From: Anaerolineales bacterium
Lineage (GTDB): Bacteria > Chloroflexota > Anaerolineae > Anaerolineales > UBA11579
Assembly: GCA_026129335.1 (NCBI GenBank)
Contig: JAHCIH010000007.1
Span: 1 to 64,000, forward strand
Length of the DNA: 64,000 bases
Direction: 5' to 3'
Each line of letters starts with the position of its first letter. Position 1 is the stretch's first letter. The notes beneath the pieces were generated by a model. It ran no database searches. It saw only the letters and a program-made list of their open reading frames with translations, and was not told where the DNA came from. The position numbers and the translations under genes were made by a program. Shown piece by piece: positions 1 through 9,556 of the stretch.

Positions 1-2
1 AC

Positions 3-359
3 GAGCTCTCGTGGGGGGGCGCGGGCCCGCGCGAAGCGCTGGCCGTCCAGGCCCGCAGCCAGAGCGCCGCGCTGCGCTGGGCGCTGCGCCGTCATCCGCA
101 AGCGTCCGGCGGGCAAGCCGCCCCGGCGCTGGCACTGGCCCCCGCCACCCAGGACCCGCCGGCCGAATTCGCCGCCTACCGCGGCCAGAGCTTCGCCTTG
201 CAGGCAGAGCCTGCCTGGGAAGGCTGGCCGCCCAACCTCTTCGCCTGGCTCATCTTCCGCCAGGCCCCCATAGCAAGCGAGCACATCATCCTCTGGGCGC
301 GCAGCGACCTGTTCCTGGACGGCGCCGGCCTGGACAACTTCCAAGAAGCCATTCCCTGA
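3..359 (+). CDS. C-terminal part of an unknown protein (5' end outside window)
   Basis: A reading frame is open from the window edge to a TGA at 357-359, four bases before the next gene. The roughly 118 visible residues have normal protein character: an Ala/Arg-rich stretch, an Ala/Pro linker, then an aromatic segment with WEGWPPNLFAWLIF and a tail ending LDNFQEAIP. I do not recognise the family. The competing ATG-initiated frame at 11-367 gives an Arg/Pro/Gly-rich translation typical of a shadow frame in GC-rich DNA, so I prefer this one. The stop close to the cmk start suggests the two are co-transcribed. Confidence 0.55.
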   Translation, partial: ELSWGGAGPREALAVQARSQSAALRWALRRHPQASGGQAAPALALAPATQDPPAEFAAYRGQSFALQAEPAWEGWPPNLFAWLIFRQAPIASEHIILWARSDLFLDGAGLDNFQEAIP

Positions 360-363
360 CCCA

Positions 364-1734
364 ATGAAAAAATCCCTCAGCATCGCGATAGACGGCCCGG
401 CCGCGTCCGGCAAATCCACCCTGGCGGAGGCCCTGGCCGAGAAGCTGGGCTACTTGTACTTTGATACCGGGGCGATGTACCGCGCCGTGACCCTGGCCGC
501 GCTGCGCCGCGGCACCAGCCTAAGCGACCACGCCGCCCTGGCCAAGCTGGCCCGCGAGGCGGAGATTGACCTGCGCCCCGCCAGCCGCAACGACGGGCGA
601 CTGAGCGACGTGTTCCTGGAGGGAGAAGACGTCACCTGGGACATCCGCACCAAAGAAGTCGACGTGAACGTTTCCGACGTGTCAGCGGTGCCCGAGGTGC
701 GCGCCGCGCTCACCGAGCAGCAGCGGCGCATCGGTCTGCGCGGCGGCGTGGTCATGGCCGGGCGCGACATCGGCACGGTGGTGCTGCCAGGGGCCGACTT
801 GAAGATTTACCTAGACGCCTCGCCCGAGGAGCGCGCCCGCCGCCGGCACAGCGAGCTGGTTGCCCAGGGCAAGAACCCTGAATACGAGAAGGTGCTCGCC
901 GCGCTGGTCGAGCGCGACAAGATTGACTCCAGCCGGGCGGTGGCCCCGCTGAAGCCGGCCGACGACGCCATCATCCTCAAAACTGACGGCATGGAACGCG
1001 AAGAAGTGCTGGAGCATACGCTGGGGTTGGTGGCCGAACGGGGCGGCCCGGTGGCCGGGTCGGGGTACCGTGTGGGGCTGGCCAACTGGCTGTTCCGCTA
1101 CACGTTCCGGCCGCTCTTTCGCCTGCTCTTCCGCCTGCTCTGCCGCATCCGCATCGAGGGGCTGGAGAACGTGCCGCCCAAGGGGCCGTACATCATCGCC
1201 TACAACCATGTCTCCAATTTCGAGCCGCCGTTCGTCATCGCCTTTTGGCCTTATTTTCCCGAGGCGGTGGCCGGGGCGGATGTGTTCCACCGCAAAGCGA
1301 TCAACCTGTTCGTGCGTGGCTACGGCGCCATCCCAGTGCGCCGCGGCGAGTACGACCGCAAGGTCATCGAGACCATGCTGGAAGTGCTCGCCTCCGGCCG
1401 GGCGCTGGCCATTGCCCCCGAGGGCGGGCGCAGCCACGACCCCGGCCTGCGCCAGGCGCGGGCCGGGGTGGCCTGGCTGATGGACCGCGCCCGCGTGCCG
1501 GTGGTGCCGGTGGGCATCAGCGGCACCAGCGACGAGATGCTGCGCCAGGCGCTGCGCGGCAAACGCCCGCCGCTGACCCTGCGCATCGGGCCGGCCTTCA
1601 ACCTGCCGCCGATCGAGGGCCGCGGCGAAGACCGCCGTGCCGCCCGCCAGGCCAACGCCGACCTGGTGATGAGGCACATCGCCGGTTTGGTAGCGCCGGA
1701 GCACTGGGGCGTGTATAAACCACTAGGAGAATGA
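364..1734 (+). CDS. cmk-plsC: Fused cytidylate kinase / 1-acylglycerol-3-phosphate acyltransferase
   Basis: One 456-aa chain carries two enzymes. Residues 1 to about 225 are cytidylate kinase, which phosphorylates CMP/dCMP; the P-loop GPAASGKST is at 11-19, followed by the RDIGTVV segment and the Arg-rich ERARRR lid region. Residues about 240-456 are a PlsC-type acyltransferase, which acylates lysophosphatidate at the membrane; the amphipathic FRYTFRPLFRLLFRLL stretch precedes it. The usual NHX4D motif reads NHVSNFE (H282, E287), so the catalytic Asp is replaced by Glu. The second motif is APEGGRS (351-357) instead of FPEGTRS. Separate adjacent cmk and plsC genes are known in Firmicutes; fusion is less usual. 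The gene overlaps the next one by ATGA. No clear Shine-Dalgarno site is seen. Confidence 0.9.
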   Translation: MKKSLSIAIDGPAASGKSTLAEALAEKLGYLYFDTGAMYRAVTLAALRRGTSLSDHAALAKLAREAEIDLRPASRNDGRLSDVFLEGEDVTWDIRTKEVDVNVSDVSAVPEVRAALTEQQRRIGLRGGVVMAGRDIGTVVLPGADLKIYLDASPEERARRRHSELVAQGKNPEYEKVLAALVERDKIDSSRAVAPLKPADDAIILKTDGMEREEVLEHTLGLVAERGGPVAGSGYRVGLANWLFRYTFRPLFRLLFRLLCRIRIEGLENVPPKGPYIIAYNHVSNFEPPFVIAFWPYFPEAVAGADVFHRKAINLFVRGYGAIPVRRGEYDRKVIETMLEVLASGRALAIAPEGGRSHDPGLRQARAGVAWLMDRARVPVVPVGISGTSDEMLRQALRGKRPPLTLRIGPAFNLPPIEGRGEDRRAARQANADLVMRHIAGLVAPEHWGVYKPLGE

Positions 1735-4700
1735 CGTACTTTCTGGCAGGCCTCCCCTTTCAGCGCTTGCTGCCGCCCAACAGTCCGGCTGCCTGGGCAG
1801 CCTGGCTGCTGCTGGGGGCGCTGCTGCTGCGCTGGCTGTGGAAGCAGCCGCGACCGGCGGCCTGGGGGCGGCGCCAGTGGCTGTGGGCGCTGGCGCTGCT
1901 GGCGCTGACCCCGGTCGCCATCCTGCTCTTCGGCCTGCGCCTGCCCAGCGCCGGCCTGCTACCCATCCCCGCCCTGGGACCGCCGCCAGTGGCCCCGCTG
2001 CTGCCCCTGCTCGCCGCGCTGCCCTGGGCGCTGGCCATCGCCCGCCTTGGCCCCGTTCCCGGCGTGCTGCTAGCTGGGCTCTCCGGCCTGCTGCTGGCGG
2101 TGTGGAATACGCGCAGCCCCTTCACCCCGCTCGAGCACGCCTGGCTGGCCGCGTTGTACGCCGCCGCGCTGGGCCAGGCGTACGGCACGCGCCTATTCGC
2201 CTGGCTGCGCCAACCGCTGGTGGCCGCGGCAGCGCTCAGCCTGCTCTACCCGCTTTTTTACGTATTGACCGCGTTCTTCTGGGCCGCTGGCGACCCGGTG
2301 GCGGCCCTGGACTTCGCCCTGGCCGGTCTCGTACCGGCAGCGCTGGCCGTCGCCGCGCCGCTGCTGCTGGCCGGCCTGGTCTTGCAAATCCTGCAGGCCC
2401 GCGGCCTGTTGGCCCGCCCGGCCGCTGCCGAGCAGGCCGCTCCCAACCAACGCAGCCTGGAGGGCCGCCTGCTCTTCACCCTGGGGCCGGTGGTGCTGCT
2501 CGCCTTCCTGGCGCTGGCTGCGCTGGCCTGGTGGTCGGCCAGCCGCGCCGCCGAGCGGCTGCTCAGCGAGCGCGTGCAGTCCGCGGTGGGCGTGGCCGCC
2601 GGCAGCGTGCCCTTCCTGCTGGAAACCGGGCAGACGCTGATCGCCCAGCTGGCCGCCGACCCGCGCCTGCCGGACGCCTCGCCCGGCGCAGCCCAGGACG
2701 TTTTGCAAACCCACCTGCGGGCGGTGCCGTACTTCGAGCAGCTCTTCTATTTGGACACCGGCGGCAACACCGTGGCCGGTCACCCCGTGCCTAATTTCAC
2801 GCAGGTCTCGCCCAGCGTGGCCGAGGTGGAAGCCGTGGCGCTGGCCATACAGGGGCTGGGCTTCCAGACCCTCAGCGCCCCGCCGGCCGGGCCGGACGGC
2901 GAAGCCGCCCAACTGGCCTTCGTGGCCGCGGTGCGCAACACCAACGGCCAGGTGCGCGGCGTGTTGGTGGGGCGCACCAGCCTGGCCTCCAACCCCTTCG
3001 CCCAGCCGGCCGTGCAAAGCCTGCGCAGCCTGGCTTCGCTGGGCGGCCAGGGCTTTTTGCTGGACGGCGACGGGCGCATCGTGCTGGCCGGCGACCCGAC
3101 CGCCATGCTGCAACCCTACAACGGGCAGCGCGGCCCGGCGCCACTGCACTACAGCGAAGCCGCCCCCGACGGCTCGCGGCGCTTCGTCAGCTACCTGCCG
3201 GTGACCGGCAGCAACTGGGCGGTGGCCGCTCAATGGCCTGCCCGGCTCAGCCAGCAGCTGGCCCTGGAACTGGTGCTGCCCATCGGCCTGGTGCTGCTGG
3301 CCCTGGCCGCGCTGGCGTTCCTATTGCTACGCATCAGCCTGCGCTCGGTGACTGCTTCGCTGCACACATTGATGACCGAGGCCCGGCGGCTCTCCACCGG
3401 CGACCTGCAGGCACCGCTGACGTTGAGCGGCGCCGACGAAGTCGGCCGGCTGGCTGCCGCCTTCGAGAGCATGCGCCAGGCGCTCAAAGCCCGCGTGGAC
3501 GAAAGCCAGCGGCTGCTCTCGGTGAGCCAGGGGCTCAGCGCCAGCCTGGACGCCAGCGCCCACATTGACCCGATCCTCAACGCCGCATTGGCCAGCGGAG
3601 CCGCTGCCGCCCGCCTGGTGTTACGCGGCGGCGAAAAAGGCGAGCTGGCGGGCTACGGCCTGGGGCCGGCGGCCCGCAACGTGCAGGGGTTGGACGAGCA
3701 GGTGATGGAACTCTCTGCCAAGCAGAAGCGCATCCTGCTGACCAACCCGGCCCGCGCCCGGCTGAAGGCCGGAAGCGGGGCGGCGCTGCCGGAAGCCATC
3801 GCCGCTTTCAGTCTACGCCAAGGCGATGAACACCTCGGCGTGCTCTGGCTGGCTTTCGACCAGGCCCAGGAGTTCGAGAACAAGACGATCGATTACCTGG
3901 AAACCCTGGCGGAGGAAGCCGCCAAGGCGGCGATGAACGCGCGGCAATATTCCAGCGCCAGCCTGGGGCGCCGCCGCCTGGAAGCCGCCTGGAACGCGGT
4001 CCCCGACCCGGTGCTGCTGGTCGACGCGGTGCAGCAGATCCTCTTCGCCAACCCGGCGGCGCTGCAGGCGCTCGGCCGGCCGGCTGAGGCCGTGCTGGGC
4101 GCGCCGCTGCACACGCTGCTGGCCCTGCCGCAAGGCGAGGCTGCCGCGGGTGGCATCGAAATCGAGCTCGGCAACGCCGTTTACCAGGGCAGCATTGCCG
4201 AGTTGCAGGACGGCGGCGAAACCATCGGCAAGGTGGTCTACCTGCGCGATCTGAGCGCCCTGCGCCAGGCGGAGAACGCCCGCAGCGATTTTCTGGCCAC
4301 CCTCAGCCACGACCTGCACGACCCGCTGGACCAGACCAAGGGCTACGTGCAAATGCTGGCCGCCCAGGGCGAGCTGAACGAGCAGCAGACCGGCTACCTG
4401 CGCAAGATCGAACACAACCTGGAGAACATCGCCCGGCTCTCCAGCAACCTCACCGATATCGAACGCGTCTCCGGCCTGAAGAGCCTGGAGCTGCAGGCCT
4501 TCTCGCTGGACGAGCTAATCAAGGACGTGCTCGAAGAACTGGCGCCGCGCGCCCGGCAAAAGAAGCTCGATTTCGCCCGGCACATCTCCGGCACAGCCCG
4601 CCCGCTGCGCGCCGACCGTACCCTGCTGCAACGCGCCCTCTACAATCTGCTGGACAACGCGGCGCGCTTCAGCCCGCGTGAAGGCATCGTGCAAATCAGC

Positions 4701-4943
4701 AGCAGCTTCACCGCGGATACCGTCACAGTGGCGATTAGTGACCAGGGCTCCGGCATCGCCCCGCTGGACCTGCCGCGCATCTTCGAGAGCAGGCAGGATG
4801 CGGAGCGCAAGTCATCCGGCCTGGTCATCGTGCGCTCGATCGCCGAGCGCCACGGCGGGCGCGTTTGGGCCGAGAGCGAGCTGGGCGCGGGCAGCACCTT
4901 CTTCCTGGAACTGCCGCTGGCGCCTTTCCAGACCTCCGGCTGA
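1731..4943 (+). CDS. Multidomain membrane sensor histidine kinase
   Basis: The 1070-aa protein begins with about eight hydrophobic segments in residues 1-220. A further membrane helix lies near 247-270, followed by an extracytoplasmic Cache-like sensor region (about 280-505). Then come a membrane helix (about 508-533), a HAMP linker, a GAF-like region (about 590-735), a PAS-like region (about 750-850), HisKA and HATPase. The H-box is SHDLHDPL with His860 as likely phosphoacceptor (consensus SHELRTPL). The ATPase N-box (LLDNAARFSP), G1 (DQGSGIAP) and G2 (GLVIV) are present. It overlaps cmk-plsC by four bases, so the two are translationally coupled. No response regulator lies next to it, so its partner is elsewhere. 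The signal it senses cannot be read from the sequence. Confidence 0.88.
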   Translation: MTYFLAGLPFQRLLPPNSPAAWAAWLLLGALLLRWLWKQPRPAAWGRRQWLWALALLALTPVAILLFGLRLPSAGLLPIPALGPPPVAPLLPLLAALPWALAIARLGPVPGVLLAGLSGLLLAVWNTRSPFTPLEHAWLAALYAAALGQAYGTRLFAWLRQPLVAAAALSLLYPLFYVLTAFFWAAGDPVAALDFALAGLVPAALAVAAPLLLAGLVLQILQARGLLARPAAAEQAAPNQRSLEGRLLFTLGPVVLLAFLALAALAWWSASRAAERLLSERVQSAVGVAAGSVPFLLETGQTLIAQLAADPRLPDASPGAAQDVLQTHLRAVPYFEQLFYLDTGGNTVAGHPVPNFTQVSPSVAEVEAVALAIQGLGFQTLSAPPAGPDGEAAQLAFVAAVRNTNGQVRGVLVGRTSLASNPFAQPAVQSLRSLASLGGQGFLLDGDGRIVLAGDPTAMLQPYNGQRGPAPLHYSEAAPDGSRRFVSYLPVTGSNWAVAAQWPARLSQQLALELVLPIGLVLLALAALAFLLLRISLRSVTASLHTLMTEARRLSTGDLQAPLTLSGADEVGRLAAAFESMRQALKARVDESQRLLSVSQGLSASLDASAHIDPILNAALASGAAAARLVLRGGEKGELAGYGLGPAARNVQGLDEQVMELSAKQKRILLTNPARARLKAGSGAALPEAIAAFSLRQGDEHLGVLWLAFDQAQEFENKTIDYLETLAEEAAKAAMNARQYSSASLGRRRLEAAWNAVPDPVLLVDAVQQILFANPAALQALGRPAEAVLGAPLHTLLALPQGEAAAGGIEIELGNAVYQGSIAELQDGGETIGKVVYLRDLSALRQAENARSDFLATLSHDLHDPLDQTKGYVQMLAAQGELNEQQTGYLRKIEHNLENIARLSSNLTDIERVSGLKSLELQAFSLDELIKDVLEELAPRARQKKLDFARHISGTARPLRADRTLLQRALYNLLDNAARFSPREGIVQISSSFTADTVTVAISDQGSGIAPLDLPRIFESRQDAERKSSGLVIVRSIAERHGGRVWAESELGAGSTFFLELPLAPFQTSG

Positions 4944-4956
4944 CCCCGCCAGCACC

Positions 4957-4984
4957 TTGACAGGCTTGACAGCCGGGATATAAT
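4957..4984 (+). promoter_or_regulatory. Sigma-70-type promoter for rpoC
   Basis: A perfect -35 TTGACA (4957-4962) and a perfect -10 TATAAT (4979-4984) are separated by 16 bases, just after the histidine kinase stop. It is the best consensus promoter in the window and implies independent transcription of rpoC. A second TTGACA at 4966-4971 is too close to the -10 to pair with it. Confidence 0.75.
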
Positions 4985-5222
4985 TTCTCCATCAACTGAA
5001 TAATCCTGCTTGCAAAAGCGAGCGCTTGGGAAAAAGTAACTTCCTAAGTGCTTGTTTTGTTTGTCTGTTTGCTAGCACGTTTGTTCGAAAATCTTTGTTC
5101 TCGGTCTGGTGTGCATGCCATTTCACGGAAGCCAAACACGAACCATCGGGGGAAACCAGCTTCCCGCTGCGCGTGCACAACAGCTATCGTCTTTTCGTAA
5201 TCATCATCAGGAGGCCGCCTAA
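4985..5222 (+). promoter_or_regulatory. Long 5' leader of rpoC
   Basis: About 230 bases lie between the predicted transcription start and the rpoC ATG, much AT-richer than the surrounding genes, including a T/G-rich tract around 5040-5100. No convincing ORF is seen on either strand. A strong Shine-Dalgarno AGGAGG (5209-5214) sits eight bases before the start codon. The length leaves room for autoregulation or an RNA structure, but I could not recognise a known riboswitch or leader class. Confidence 0.5.
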
Positions 5223-8200
5223 ATGGAAACCAAGGGACTGCGCGCCCTGCGCATCAGCCTGGCCTCGCCGGAGACCATCCGCAGTTGGTCTTACGGCGAA
5301 GTGCTCAAACCCGAAACGATCAACTACCGCCGTCTGCGCCCGGAGAAAGACGGCCTCTTCGACGAAGCCATCTTCGGCCCCACGCGTGACTGGCAGTGCT
5401 ATTGCGGCAAGTACAAGAACATCCGCTATAAGGGCATCGTCTGCGACAAGTGCGGCGTAGAGGTAACCCGCTCCTCCGTGCGCCGTGAGCGCATGGGCCA
5501 CATCTCGCTGGCCGCCCCGGTGGCCCATGTGTGGTACACCCGCCGGGTGCCCTCCTACCTGGGCCTGCTGCTGGACATCTCGCGGCGCAACCTGGACCGC
5601 GTGCTCTATTTCGCCCAATACGTGGTCACCTATGTGGACGTGGACGCCCGCGACAAGGCCCTGGCCCGCCTGGCCGAAGAGATCAGCGCCGCCGAGAAGG
5701 AACACGCCGGCTCGATCAACGCCCAGATCGTCGAGATCAAGCAGCAGCGCGACGAAAAGATGAGCGAGCTGGACCAGCGCACCAAGGATATTGAGACCCG
5801 CTACGACGAAGAGCTGGCTGCCAAGATCGACCCGATCATCAAAGAGGGCCAGAAGCTGGAAGCCAAACTCCAGGAGCAGATCGGCAAAGCCTCCCGCGCC
5901 GGCATCAAATTCAGTAGTGGTGCGGTCATCGTGCAGCCCGGCGAGACCGTGGCCAACAACCACATCGCCGCGGTGCAGGCCCAGGCCAAAGCCTTCCTGG
6001 AAGAGAGCGAAAAGGAAGCCGCCCAGAACAAGCAGAAGGAGCTGGAGCGCATCGCTGTGGAGCGCGCCAGCGCCAAGGCCGAAGCCGAAATGGCCATGAA
6101 CCAGCTGCGCATGAACCTGGACGAGAAGACCGCTCCCGACCAGGACGAGCGCGTGCGCTCCCGCGAAGAGCTGGAGACGCTGCGCCCGCTGACCTTCATG
6201 GGCGAGAACCGCTACCGCGAACTGCGCGCCCGCTACGGCCAGGTCTTCCGCGCCGACATGGGCGCCGAAGCTTTCTACGACATCCTCGAGCGCCTCGATC
6301 TGGACAAACTGGCCGAGGAACTGTGGCATGAGCTGCGTACCTCGCGCAGCAAGCAGCGCCGCCGCAAGGCCACCAACCGCCTGCGCGTGGTGGAATCCTT
6401 CCGCCGCTCCGGCAACCGCCCGGAGTGGATGATCCTCACCGTGCTGCCGGTGATCCCGCCGGACCTGCGCCCGATGGTGCAGTTGGACGGCGGCCGCTTC
6501 GCCACCTCCGACCTGAATGACCTCTACCGCCGCGTGATCAACCGCAACAACCGCCTCAAGCGCCTGTTGGAGCTGGGCGCGCCCGACGTGATCGTGCGCA
6601 ATGAGAAGCGCATGCTGCAGGAAGCCGTCGACTCGCTGATCGACAACTCGCAGCGCGGCAAGGCGCTCTCGCGCCGCGGCCGCCGCGAGCTCAAGTCGCT
6701 GAGCGACTTGCTCAAGGGCAAGAAGGGCCGCTTCCGCCGTAACCTGCTCGGCAAGCGTGTGGACTACTCCGGCCGCTCGGTGATCGTGGTCGGCCCGCAG
6801 CTCAAGCTGTACCAGTGCGGCCTGCCCAAGAGCATGGCCCTGGAGCTGTACAAGCCTTTCGTCATCTCGCAGTTGGTCGGCAAGGGTTACGCCGCCAACG
6901 TCAAAGGCGCCAAACGCATCATCGACCGCAACCGCCCCGAAGTCTACGAAGTCCTCGAGGAAGTGATCGGCGAGCGCCCTGTGCTGCTCAACCGTGCGCC
7001 CACCCTGCACCGCCTGGGCATTCAGGCCTTCGAACCGGTGCTCATCGAGGGCAGCGCCATCCAGCTGCACCCGCTGGTGACCACCGCTTTCAACGCTGAC
7101 TTCGACGGCGACCAGATGGCGGTGCACGTGCCGCTTTCGCGCAAGTCGGTGTGGGAAGCCCGCGAGCTGATGCTCTCGACCAAGAACTTGCTCAAGCCTG
7201 CCGACGGCGAGCCGATCATTGGCCCCTCCAAGGACATGGTGCTGGGCGTGTATTACCTGACCATGGAACCGAGGGAACTGGGTGGGAACAAGCGCCCGCA
7301 GGTCTTCGGCGACATGGAAGAAGTGGACATGGCCTACCAGCTCGGCCTGGCCGGCTTGCACACCCCCATCCGCCTGCGTGCGGAGACCTGGTACGACGAC
7401 CAGGGCGATCGACTGCCCGAAGCGGAGACCCGCTTGCTGGACACCACCGTGGGCCGCGTGCTCTTCAACATGGTGCTGGAGCCTGAGATCCGCTTCGTCA
7501 ACGAGAAGATGGACAAAGGCACCATCAAAGACCTGATCGCCCAGATGCTCGAAGTGACCGGCGACGAGAAGCGCACCACCGAAGTGGCCGACCGGGTCAA
7601 GGACATCGGCTTCAAGTACGCCACCCGCTCCGGCACCACCATCGCCATTTCGGACATCACCATTCCGGAAGAGAAGCAGGAGATCGTGGCTGCCGCCATG
7701 GAGCGCGAAGCCACCGTGGAAGAGGACTTCCGCCGCGGCCTGCTCACCGAACAGGAGCAGAACGAGCGCGTCATCGAAATCTGGCAGGAGACCACCAACG
7801 AGATCGCCAAGAAGGTGCGCCAGCACATGGACCCGCTGGGCAACCTGGCGACGATGGCCAACTCCGGCGCCACCAAGGGCGGTTTCAGTTCCATCTCGCA
7901 GCTGGCTGGCATGCGCGGCATGATGGCCGACCCCTCCGGGCGGATCATCCCACTGCCGATCCGCTCCAACTTCCGCGAGGGCCTGACCACGCTGGAGTAC
8001 TTCATCTCCACGCACGGCTCGCGCAAGGGCCTGGCGGACACCGCGCTGCGCACTGCGGACGCGGGCTACCTGACCCGCCGCCTGGTGGACGTGGCCCAGG
8101 ATGTGATCACCATCGAAGACGACTGTGGCACCGAAGAAGGCATTTGGATGCGCAGCGCAGACAACATCGCCGACCAGGCGCTGGGCAGCCGCATCTTCGG

Positions 8201-9515
8201 CCGCGTGGCGGCCCACAACATTGTGGACCCCAAGACCGGCGAAGTGCTGGTCGAGAAAAACGAACTGCTCGGCCACGATGAGACCCGTAAGGTGGTCGCC
8301 GCGGCCGTGGAAGACGTCTACGTCTTCTCGCCGCTGACCTGCGAAGCCGACCAGGGCATCTGCATCAAGTGCTACGGCATGGACCTGGGCCGCGGCCGCC
8401 TGGTGGGTACGGGCGCCGCGGTGGGCATCGTCGCCGCCCAGTCCATCGGTGAGCCGGGTACCCAGCTCACCCTGCGTACCTTCCACACGGGCGGCGTCGC
8501 CGCCGAGTCGGACATCACCACCGGTCTGCCCCGCGTGGAGGAGCTCTTCGAAGCCCGCCGGGCGCCGAAGGGCGAAGCCGTGGTCGCCGAACTCGGCGGC
8601 ACGGTGGAAATCTCGCAGTCCGAGCGCTTCAGCGACATGCGCATCATCCGCATCCTACACAGCGAGATGGTGCACGACGAGTACGAGCTGCCCAAGGGCT
8701 ACCGCCTGGCCGTGAAAGACGGCGACAAGCTGGAAGCCGGTGCGGTGCTGGCCTCGCTGAAGGAAAACGAAGTCAAAGCCGAGAACGCTGGCAAGGTGCG
8801 CGTGGAAGACCGCACGGTGTACGTTTCCTACGAACAAAGCGAAACCGTGGAGTACGAAGTACCCAACACCACCCGCATGCTGATCAAGAACGGCGACAAG
8901 GTGGAAGCCGGCCAGGCGCTGACCGAAGGCTCCCTGAACCCGCACAACATCCTGCGTATCCAGGGCCGCGATGCCTGCTACATGTACCTGCTCTCCGAGG
9001 TGCAGCGGGTGTATCGCTCCCAGGGCCAGAACATTCACGACAAGCACTTCGAGGTGATCATCCGCAAGATGATGTCCAAGGTGCAAGTCACCCGCCCGGG
9101 CGACACCGGTTATCTGCCCGGCGACCATGTCAATCGCCTCGAGATCGGCAAGAAAAACGAGGCGCTGATCGCCGAAAGCCGTGAGCCGGGCAAGTTCGTG
9201 GAAGTGCTGCTGGGCATCACCAAGGCTTCGCTGACCACCGACTCCTTCCTTTCGGCGGCCTCCTTCCAGCACACCATCAAGGTGCTGGCCGGGGCGGCGA
9301 TTGCCGGCCAGGAAGATGCGCTCACCGGCCTGAAGGAGAACGTGATCCTGGGCAAGCTGATCCCGGCGGGCACCGGCCACGAGGCCAATGCCCACCTGCT
9401 GCCCCCGCCGGAGCCGCGCCCTGAGGTGCTGGCCGAAGCGCCGCTGGTGGCCGGCGAGCTGGACCTGCTGCCGGATGGGCCACCCATCGAGCCGCTGCCC
9501 GAAGGCGAAGACTAA
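5223..9515 (+). CDS. rpoC: DNA-directed RNA polymerase subunit beta'
   Basis: The 1430-aa largest catalytic subunit of RNA polymerase. The N-terminal zinc site has Cys59, Cys61, Cys74 and Cys77. The invariant catalytic loop NADFDGDQM is at 624-632 (Mg2+-binding Asp triad). A second zinc cluster is visible in the CGTEEG ... [11 protein letters not shown] region. Between the zinc-ribbon core and the [11 protein letters not shown] segment there is an extra, highly charged coiled-coil insertion of about 160 residues (about 145-305), absent from E. coli and Bacillus beta'. rpoB is not upstream; the neighbour is a histidine kinase. The ATG is fixed by AGGAGG eight bases upstream. A strong terminator follows. 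Confidence 0.98.
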   Translation: METKGLRALRISLASPETIRSWSYGEVLKPETINYRRLRPEKDGLFDEAIFGPTRDWQCYCGKYKNIRYKGIVCDKCGVEVTRSSVRRERMGHISLAAPVAHVWYTRRVPSYLGLLLDISRRNLDRVLYFAQYVVTYVDVDARDKALARLAEEISAAEKEHAGSINAQIVEIKQQRDEKMSELDQRTKDIETRYDEELAAKIDPIIKEGQKLEAKLQEQIGKASRAGIKFSSGAVIVQPGETVANNHIAAVQAQAKAFLEESEKEAAQNKQKELERIAVERASAKAEAEMAMNQLRMNLDEKTAPDQDERVRSREELETLRPLTFMGENRYRELRARYGQVFRADMGAEAFYDILERLDLDKLAEELWHELRTSRSKQRRRKATNRLRVVESFRRSGNRPEWMILTVLPVIPPDLRPMVQLDGGRFATSDLNDLYRRVINRNNRLKRLLELGAPDVIVRNEKRMLQEAVDSLIDNSQRGKALSRRGRRELKSLSDLLKGKKGRFRRNLLGKRVDYSGRSVIVVGPQLKLYQCGLPKSMALELYKPFVISQLVGKGYAANVKGAKRIIDRNRPEVYEVLEEVIGERPVLLNRAPTLHRLGIQAFEPVLIEGSAIQLHPLVTTAFNADFDGDQMAVHVPLSRKSVWEARELMLSTKNLLKPADGEPIIGPSKDMVLGVYYLTMEPRELGGNKRPQVFGDMEEVDMAYQLGLAGLHTPIRLRAETWYDDQGDRLPEAETRLLDTTVGRVLFNMVLEPEIRFVNEKMDKGTIKDLIAQMLEVTGDEKRTTEVADRVKDIGFKYATRSGTTIAISDITIPEEKQEIVAAAMEREATVEEDFRRGLLTEQEQNERVIEIWQETTNEIAKKVRQHMDPLGNLATMANSGATKGGFSSISQLAGMRGMMADPSGRIIPLPIRSNFREGLTTLEYFISTHGSRKGLADTALRTADAGYLTRRLVDVAQDVITIEDDCGTEEGIWMRSADNIADQALGSRIFGRVAAHNIVDPKTGEVLVEKNELLGHDETRKVVAAAVEDVYVFSPLTCEADQGICIKCYGMDLGRGRLVGTGAAVGIVAAQSIGEPGTQLTLRTFHTGGVAAESDITTGLPRVEELFEARRAPKGEAVVAELGGTVEISQSERFSDMRIIRILHSEMVHDEYELPKGYRLAVKDGDKLEAGAVLASLKENEVKAENAGKVRVEDRTVYVSYEQSETVEYEVPNTTRMLIKNGDKVEAGQALTEGSLNPHNILRIQGRDACYMYLLSEVQRVYRSQGQNIHDKHFEVIIRKMMSKVQVTRPGDTGYLPGDHVNRLEIGKKNEALIAESREPGKFVEVLLGITKASLTTDSFLSAASFQHTIKVLAGAAIAGQEDALTGLKENVILGKLIPAGTGHEANAHLLPPPEPRPEVLAEAPLVAGELDLLPDGPPIEPLPEGED

Positions 9516-9529
9516 ACACAAACCAAAAA

Positions 9530-9556
9530 GCCCCGCACAATGTGCGGGGCTTTTTT
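9530..9556 (+). terminator. Bidirectional intrinsic terminator after rpoC
   Basis: A nine-base-pair perfect GC stem (9530-9538 with 9542-9550, loop AAT) is followed by six T on the + strand and by a run of A-derived T on the - strand. It lies between the convergent rpoC and deacetylase genes, and its T tract overlaps the deacetylase stop codon. Confidence 0.9.

Noticed and set aside
11..367. 118-codon ATG frame at the window start
   Set aside because: Arg/Pro/Gly-rich translation without structure; the overlapping frame ending at 359 has normal protein composition and fits the operon.
4966..4971. Second TTGACA before rpoC
   Set aside because: Only seven bases from the TATAAT, so it cannot be the -35 of this promoter.
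5184..8486. 1100-codon open frame opposite rpoC
   Set aside because: It mirrors the codon bias of rpoC, is rich in His, Gly, Val and Gln, has no recognisable motifs and would need antisense overlap with an essential gene.
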